DNA from: Peromyscus leucopus | Lineage: Eukaryota; Chordata; Mammalia; Rodentia; Cricetidae | Direction: 5' to 3' | NCBI RefSeq assembly: GCF_004664715.2 | Contig: NC_051071.1 | Location: 89,323,436-89,387,435, forward strand | DNA length: 64,000 bases | Shown: positions 57,126 to 64,000 of the stretch, in pieces | How positions within the stretch are numbered: the first letter of the stretch is position 1 | How the letters are laid out: every line of letters starts with the position of its first letter | The notes under the pieces: generated by a model | Seen by the model: the letters and a program-made list of their open reading frames with translations, nothing else | What the model was told of the DNA's origin: nothing | Database searches by the model: none | Made by a program: the position numbers and the translations under genes

Positions 57126-57625
57126 TATAGATGTAACCAACTGTCTTATTAAATAAGAAACACAGAAACAATGTAAAAGAGAAAGCCAAGAGGTCAGAGC
57201 TCAGAGCTAAAATCTCACCCTTCCTCCTGCTGTCCCAGCTTCGCGAAAAAGACCTACTTCCTGTCGGTTCGTTTTTTTATAGTATGTTGTTCTGCCTTCT
57301 CATTGGTTGTAAACCCAAACACATGACTGCCTCGTCACTGTCTGAATGTACAGCCCCCTAGGTCTTAAAGGCATATGTCTCCAATGCTGGCTGTATCCCT
57401 GAACTCACAGATATCTATGGGATTAAAGGCGTGTGCCACCACCACCACACTCTTGCTATGGCTCTAATAGCTCTGACCCTGAACACACAGATATCTATGG
57501 GATTAAAGGCGTGTGCCACCACCGCCACACTCTTGCTATGGCTCTAATAGCTCTGACCCCCGGACAACTTTATTTATTAACATACAATCAAAATAATAAT
57601 TCAGTACAATTAGATTACCACCACA
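57126..57625 (-). mobile_element. Solo LTR, family A
   Basis: 500 bp with the same organisation as the proviral LTRs, including both 81-bp units. Flanked by the perfect 6-bp duplication cttact (57120-57125 and 57626-57631). The outer CA end is mutated (tata instead of tgtt on the + strand). Confidence 0.92.
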
Positions 57626-57631
57626 CTTACT

Positions 57632-58907
57632 ACCATGGAAGCACCCTAAAATAGATACACACATGAGAGGAATTTAAATGGAGTCACAATATAATGGAGA
57701 GACAATGCCTCAACAAGACATTTTATGTCACTAAGTAACATGTCACCTTGAGTGCCAGGAATGGATGACATCATGTTGAGTCATTGGTCAAAAGAATTCC
57801 TATAGTTCTCCTCAAACATCACAGATTATTTCAAAGGCTATCATTGGTTGCTATCCTTAACCTGATAGAAGGACCCTGTTACTGAAGACCCCACTTGCTT
57901 ATGTCACTGAACACAGAGAAATCAAGCAGGTACCCATTAGAATCTTCACCCCTACTGCTAACATCCATGGTACCTGAAGGCACTTTGCATGCTCTAGAGG
58001 AGAAGAGTAACCAGTGTCACCAGCTACAAACTCTGTGTCCCCAGCAGAAACATGCCTGCAAGACAGGTACAATCGCGGCACAGATGTGACAGTTGTAACC
58101 AACCACCTTAAAAACGGGTTGAAGGTCACTACATGAGATGACGCTTCTCTCTGACACTGTGAAGTGGAGAAGAACCTGAGACTAGACAGGTCCTGGCCTT
58201 AGTGGGAAACCTACTACTGTTATTTGTCAAAAAAAAAAAAACCCACAGCATACAGTGATTTCTGATGGCATACTGCTATACCTATAGACCATAACATTGC
58301 TCAACCCTCATCAGAGATGCTTCTTCTTACAGTCATGGTAATTTACAAAGAAGTTCACTAGACAATGTGTAAAGACTAGGAGACTTTGTAGCACATATCC
58401 CTACATGGGATGTCTTCATCAAACCTCCCACTGAGGCTCAGAGTTCCATGCAGAAGAGGAAGTAAAAAGGTTTTAAGAGCTGGAGATGGTGGATGCCTCC
58501 AAGGAAACAGGATCTTTCAGAAACTATAGGACTAACACACACAGGAACTCACAGAGATTGTGGCAGCATGCACAAGACCTGCACAGCTCAAGCCAGACAG
58601 AATCCCAAAACTGAAAAGGAGAAGTGAACACAAAATTCCACCCCTAACCCAGAGGCTGTGTGTAATTGGTGTCTGCTAGGAAAAGAAAAATCAGTATTCT
58701 CCAATAAAGTGTCACTGGGAATATCAACTATACTCCAGGGCAGGACCTAAGCCCAGGGATAACTGTGTATTCGAAATTTTGTGCTGTTAATTGGCCAACA
58801 TGAAAGAGAATCCTTGCAGATTTTGTGTGATTTTTGTTTTGTTTTGGTATTTATTATCTTACTGATTTTCTTTAGTCTGTTTTTGAATTTTTAAATTTTT
58901 TTGAGGC

Positions 58908-58970
<63 letters not shown>

Positions 58971-59060
58971 ACTATCATGAAGTTAGGTAGGTAGGTAGGT
59001 GGGAAGGATCTGGGAGGAGTTGGGGAAAGGGAAAGAATATGATAAAAATATATTGCGTGG
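57632..59060 (+). mobile_element. Old L1 3'UTR, continuation
   Basis: Continues the L1 of 56570-57119. It includes a (GA)n run at 58909-58968 and ends near aatatgataaaaatatattg, the usual L1 3' terminal pattern. Part of it is similar to 3700-4130 in reverse. Confidence 0.65.
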
Positions 59061-60032
59061 AAAATCCGTTTTAAAATATTAGGTAAAGTTTGGTGAATTA
59101 CTTTAAAACAAGATACATTACAAACACCACTCTAGGTTAGGAAATGGATTGTGACTGACACATGTAAGGCAGGCATGCCCCTCTCTAATCGAGACTTCCT
59201 GTCTCCATAAGTGTGGGACCAGGAAAGTTTTATTAAGGAATGAATTCAATAAGGTTCACTCAGGACACTGAACAAGGCTGACTCTGCTGCTGATTCTGCC
59301 TTCTCTACCCTGTGGTTCTGCCCAAGGGCGTGGGAAGCAAACTGCAAGCCATGCTTCTCCACTGCTTGCTGCCTGCTCTGACCAGCCCAAGAGAGAGCAG
59401 GACCCTTCCCCTCCAATTCTTAAAGGGCCCTGTATCTTCAGAGAAGACCACACCCATTGGGCCAAACCACTCCAATTGGCCATTGGATCAAATGGCAGAA
59501 TTCCCCCAACATCTCCATGTGTTGCTTCTGAAATGACATTATATACACATCTCTGTTTGCCATCAGAGCACTGTTACAGCTCAGGTTTGTCTTCTAGTAT
59601 TTATAGGCATGTATTCAAGTTTCCCATTTACTTCTTAAGCTAATTTATTGAGACAGATTCTTTATGCCTTTAGGAGAAACTTGCTTGAAATCCATGTCCT
59701 CCTGACTCTGTGTCCTGACTTGTTGGAGTTATGTGAGTATCCTACTACATTTGGCTTAATAGACTTAATTTACAAATAATTTTATGTATACAGAAAATGT
59801 AGCTAGACAGTATAGAAAGTTCTCATGTGCTGTTTGCCCATATTTTGTTAATGTAAAAATTTCCTTTGCCAAGATACTTCAGTTAAAGCTCATATTAACG
59901 TTGCTGTTCATTAAACTGAACATTATTTTCAAATTCTACTATTTTCCTATTAATACTCCTGTCTTGTTTAGGGACCTAATTTGGGATCTACATTGCATCA
60001 AGCTCCCTCATTAAAAAGTAAACTTTAGAAAT
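59061..60032. other. Intergenic sequence, nothing recognised
   Basis: About 1 kb with no exon-like ORF, RNA gene or confidently named repeat. AT-rich from 59540 on. Confidence 0.4.
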
Positions 60033-60038
60033 AAAGGG

Positions 60039-60531
60039 TGTAGACGAATTTCTAAACAGTCTTATTAAATAAGGAACATGGAGCCAAATATAGGGGTGAA
60101 AGCTTTAGAGATCAGGGAAATAGTGATAGCCACCAACCTTACCTCTCCAGTTCTGCAGCTACCAGAAAGGAGCTACTTCCTGTCTAACCTATGCCTTTAT
60201 TGTCTTGCTGTTCTGCTCTCTCATTGGCTCTTCACCCAGCTACCTCACTTCCTTGTCACTGCCTGTCTGTACAGACCTCCAGGTCTCTATGGTTGGTACT
60301 GGGATTAAAGGCGTGTGTCACCATGCTTAGCTCTGTTCCCTAACATGGCCTTAAACACATAGAGACCCTGACTGCTAAGTGATTTGATTAAGGGTATGTG
60401 CTACCACTGCCTGACTTCTATGTTTACTCAAAAATGGCTGGTCTTTCTCCCCTTGATCTTCAGGCATGCTTTATTTGTTAACATACAAATAAAATATCAT
60501 CACATTTCAGCACAAATAAAGTATCTCCACA
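60039..60531 (-). mobile_element. Solo LTR, family C
   Basis: On the - strand it starts TGTGGAGATACTT and ends TTCGTCTACA, with the perfect 6-bp duplication aaaggg at 60033-60038 and 60532-60537. Homologous to 5055-5503 and contains the tgggattaaaggcgtgtgtc SINE-like module. Confidence 0.87.
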
Positions 60532-60727
60532 AAAGGGGCCTAGGAGATCACTGAATTCAGCTCCCTGTGACACAGTGAATGCTCTGCAGCATTGTTTCAA
60601 CATCAGTCTGGAAGACATTACTATACACTTTAACCTTTGAACTTTATGGGAGAGTGTTTTTCCCTCATGACATTGGTATCATTATAATATACTGTATGTC
60701 CTGAATACTTTGTGACTATCAAGGTGT

Positions 60728-61010
60728 GTTAGGGTTTCTATTTTGATAAAACACCTGACCAAAAACAAGTTGAGGAAGAAAGGGTTCATTTCATCTTAAA
60801 GCTGGTAGTCTACCATCTATGGAAGTCAGGGCAGGAACTCAAGGCAGGAACCTGGAGGCAGTGACTAATGCAGAAGCCATGGAAGAGTGCTGTTACTGGC
60901 TTGCTTTCCATGGCTTGCTCTCCATGACTTGCTCAGCCTGCCCTCTGACAGCACCCAGGGCCACCAGACCAGGGGTGACACTGCTTGTCTACCTTGCGGG
61001 CATTTGTAGG
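60728..61010 (+). repeat. Rodent interspersed repeat (family F), partial
   Basis: Related to 54990-55385 at its start (gtttctattttgataaaaca) and over tcagggcaggaactcaaggc. Truncated. Confidence 0.5.
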
Positions 61011-61189
61011 TTCAGTTCTGAGCACCTGCATGAAGTTGGCATGGTAGAACATGTTCAACTACTGAGAGCATGTCTCAAAATAAAACAAGCCAAAAAATAA
61101 GAAAAAGGAAGCTTTGTCGCTGGAATTGGAGCTTCATTTTGAGCAATCCTGCATCTCTGGTAGCATTTTGCTCTTCACCTAACACTGGG

Positions 61190-61268
61190 CTGGGGAGAAG
61201 GCTCATTTGGTAATGGCCTGGTGTACATGCATGAGGATCTGAGCTTGGATCCCAGCATTCACCTAAGT
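61190..61268 (+). mobile_element. B2-like SINE fragment
   Basis: gctggggagaaggctcattt and gagcttggatcccagcattc resemble a B2/tRNA-derived head. Tail missing. Confidence 0.5.
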
Positions 61269-61735
61269 GTTGTAGAATGTTATTTTAAGGTATGTTACTT
61301 TTGTTTATGCTGCATTTGTTTAACACTGTGAAGCTGTGATTCTTTGCCTGTCTAAAGCACTTAATGATCTAATAAAGAACTGAACTACCAATAGCAAGGC
61401 AGGAGAAAGAATAGGCAGGGCTGGTAGGCAGAGAGAATATATGGAAGGAGAAATCTGGGAGGAGGAAGAAGAGAGATGGAGGAGAAAAAAGAAGTAGCCA
61501 GATAAGGAGGAGGACCCAGGCGCCAGCCACCCAGCTACATAGCAAGCCATGGAGTAAGAAACAAAGAAAGGTGTACAGGAATAGAAAAGGAAAAAGCCCA
61601 AAGGCAAAAGATAGATGGGATAATTTAAGGTTAAGAAAATCTGGCTAGAAATAAGCCAAGCTAAGGTCGAGCATTTATAAATAAGAACAAGCTTCCATTT
61701 TGACTTATTTGGGAGCTGGGTGGCAGACCCTCCAA
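61269..61735 (+). mobile_element. LTR-like rodent repeat (family E)
   Basis: Starts tgtagaatgttattttaagg, has an AATAAAG block followed by ccaatagcaaggcaggag, and ends around gagctgggtggcagaccc. Same organisation as 37585-38010 in the other orientation. Right border approximate. Confidence 0.5.
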
Positions 61736-62172
61736 AAGAGCAAAGACAGTCAGCAACTCCTAAGAATCTGGGCGTGTCACAAATCCTGGATTCTGTCTCC
61801 TTCACTGCCTGAAGGTAGTGTGGTGAACAGGCCTGTAATCCCAACACTCAGGAGGTAACAGGTATTCTTTGAATGCAGTTAAGCCTCTAGTCCTCATTGT
61901 ATTTTAAATAGCTCTTTTGACACTTCAAGGTCAACTAGATGGTATATTTATTTAAGCCTTGAGGAGGCAAGTGATATTACTGGTTACGTTTTTCTACTGA
62001 TTTTTTTTTTTTATATAATTGCATATACTCTTGGAAAGTACTGAAGTTGTCAACCTGGATATCAAAACACATTAAATGCCAGATGAATATACACTAAAAA
62101 TGATATATATATACATATATATTATAATATATAATTGTGTTTTATGTTGTATATATTATTATAACTGGGTGG

Positions 62173-62661
62173 TGTAGCAGGAGTCTTAAAAGTTCTTATT
62201 AATAAAATCAAACCTGAGGTCAGCTATTGGGGTGAACTCTGGAAGATCAGAGAGACAGAACAAGCCACAGCTTCCTCACCTCGCCAATTCCTCAGCTGAT
62301 CCTGTTTCCTCAGACTGGAAACCTCTGAGTCCTCATCCAGAACGAACCTCAGCTGAACTGCTGCTCGAAAGTCTGAAAGCTTAGCCAGCCAAATGCTTCT
62401 AGTTTCTGGTCTTCATGCCTTATATATCTTTCTGTGTTTGCCATCACTCCCTGGGATTAAAGGCTCATTTTCTTGGATTAAAGGCGTGAGCCACCATGCT
62501 TGGCTGTATCCTTGAACAGATGGATTTCTGCCTCTGGAATCTAGGATTAAAGGTGTGAGTGTCACCATTTTCTAGCCTTTGTATTTAGTGGATGTTCTGT
62601 CTCTGACCCTAGATAAATTTATTAGGGTGTCCAATATTTTGGGGAACACAATACCACCACA
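62173..62661 (-). mobile_element. Solo LTR, family B
   Basis: On the - strand TGTGGTGGTATTGTG to AAGACTCCTGCTACA, 489 bp, flanked by gggtgg (62167-62172) and gggtag (62662-62667), a 6-bp duplication with one mismatch. Confidence 0.87.
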
Positions 62662-63156
62662 GGGTAGTTTTCCTCAGTTGCACTGCACCTTATTCTTTGA
62701 GTCAGGACCCCTTGTTAATCCTGAAACTTATTGATTCAGCTAGACTAGCTGCCCAGTGAACTCCATGGATCCTCCAGCATCCCTGCCCCATTACAGATAT
62801 GCACCATCATTCTGTCTTTTATGTGGGGATCTGAACTCAAGGCCTCCTTATGTGCAGTGGGCACATTGCCAATGGAGCTGTCTCCCAAGCACCCATTTAC
62901 TCCATTTTAAAGTGTATGAGTCAGTGATGTACTCATGAGGCTGCACAATACCACCATGATACATTACTAACTAAAGTTTTCCAGAATCTTAAAGTATCAT
63001 GCTCTTAATTATCACAATTCTCTTTCCTCCTCTGTCCAAGTCTGTGGTACTCTTAACTCCACTTTGTCCATGAATGATGACTCTAAAGGCATCATGTAAG
63101 TAAAATCACACTATTTGTCCTTTCATGCTATACCCACCTCCCTTGGCATGATGTTT

Positions 63157-63208
63157 TTACATATGTGGTATGGCAACACCTAAGAATGTTGCCATACCAC
63201 ATATGTAA
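63157..63208. repeat. Perfect 21-bp inverted repeat, 10-base loop
   Basis: Left arm ttacatatgtggtatggcaa(c) at 63157-63177, loop acctaagaat, right arm its exact complement at 63188-63208. Confidence 0.96.
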
Positions 63209-63487
63209 GATATTCTATATCTTTTTAGGGTGAAATAATATTTCATAGTATGCTCTCACCACACTGTATTGTCCATTCATATACTAGTCTTCCCTTTATT
63301 ATAGCTCTTCAATTTACTCAACTTAATAGGGCCATGGACTAGCTGTTCACAACCATATCTCAGTGTGCCACAAACCGCTTTGGTTTCTCAATGGAGAAAA
63401 ATAATATAATGTTGACATTTGACATCTGGCCACCATAGAGCACACACCTGCACACACACAGACACACATGCACCTCACTCAGTATAT

Positions 63488-63490
<3 letters not shown>

Positions 63491-63527
<37 letters not shown>
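63491..63527. repeat. (GA)n microsatellite
   Basis: A pure GA run of about 18 units. Confidence 0.95.
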
Positions 63528-63530
<3 letters not shown>

Positions 63531-64000
63531 AAATTGGGAAAGTGGTAAATTTTATGCTATGTATTTACCTAATAAAAAAAGAAGGGGATTGTATCTTCCC
63601 TTTCTCACTGAGCCCCACCCCCAGCACAGCAATTTCTGTTTTATTGTGCAGGAAGCATGCCCATGTCGTGACAAGAGCTGCTCTCAGGGCAGAGACCACA
63701 GCAGCAGACTGAGCATGGCCTCCGTCTCCTGTTGTTTACATCTCACATGACCATTAGAACAGCAAACCAGCCCCTTGCTGTGCACTCGAGGATGTCTGGG
63801 AGAAGTTGGCACAGGTGTCTAGTTCATGAAAGAGGCTGGACAAGGACTCAAGGAGCTTCTATGGGAAGCTTTGCTGTGACTGAGATATCTGAAGAGAAAA
63901 CCAAGGCTCCAGTCTCAGTGAATAAACACACTTCCTCCCTGTTTCACAAAGAAAACTGAGAAAGGGAGGGTCAGGAAACACACCAAGGTGTGGGTGGAGG

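Overview
The window is nuclear DNA of a rodent, most likely a cricetid (hamster, vole or deer-mouse group). The evidence is the B1, B2 and B4 SINEs, rodent-type L1 fragments, class II (betaretrovirus-like) LTR elements and a rodent-restricted ABC transporter gene. There are no bacterial features. Protein coding is confined to split exons of one host locus and to retroelements.

Host locus: exons of an ABCG2-family gene run on the + strand from 287 to 46870. I number them by human ABCG2: 3, 4, 5, 6, 7, 8, 9, 10, 11, 12, 14, 15 and 16; exon 2 and upstream lie outside the window. Most exon lengths equal those I recall for ABCG2 (60, 115, 153, 152, 251, 83, 90, 125, 90 bp). The ATPase motifs are degenerate (Walker A, signature, Walker B glutamate, switch histidine), which is the hallmark of rodent Abcg3. 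Exon 8 is frameshifted with an in-frame stop, exon 12 has no recognisable donor, exon 13 was not found and the C-terminus is short. I therefore read it as a decayed Abcg3 copy.

Retroelement layers: (1) 7040-9321, a non-autonomous LTR element inside an older L1. It has different LTR families at its two ends, a matching 6-bp target duplication, and a captured, deleted TGFBR1 cDNA as its main ORF. (2) 18946-28393, a young provirus on the - strand in intron 8, with 502-bp LTRs differing at two sites, Gag, Pro and Pol but no Env. Its pol is split by a twin-primed retrocopy. (3) 41430-43147, a second non-autonomous relative that keeps a footprint of the same TGFBR1 segment. (4) 47308-52127, a 4.8-kb retrocopy that starts as an L1 (5'UTR, ORF1, scrap of ORF2) and ends as the last exons, one intron and the 3'UTR of an unidentified host gene. 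The 3'UTR of that gene is also the source of the insert in the provirus. (5) Solo LTRs at 5055, 15304, 37585, 57126, 60039, 61269 and 62173.

The rest is intronic or intergenic DNA with SINEs, old L1 pieces, microsatellites, a 25-bp minisatellite (52850-53125) and a perfect 21-bp hairpin (63157-63208). All family assignments come from reading the sequence and recalled knowledge; no database search was run.
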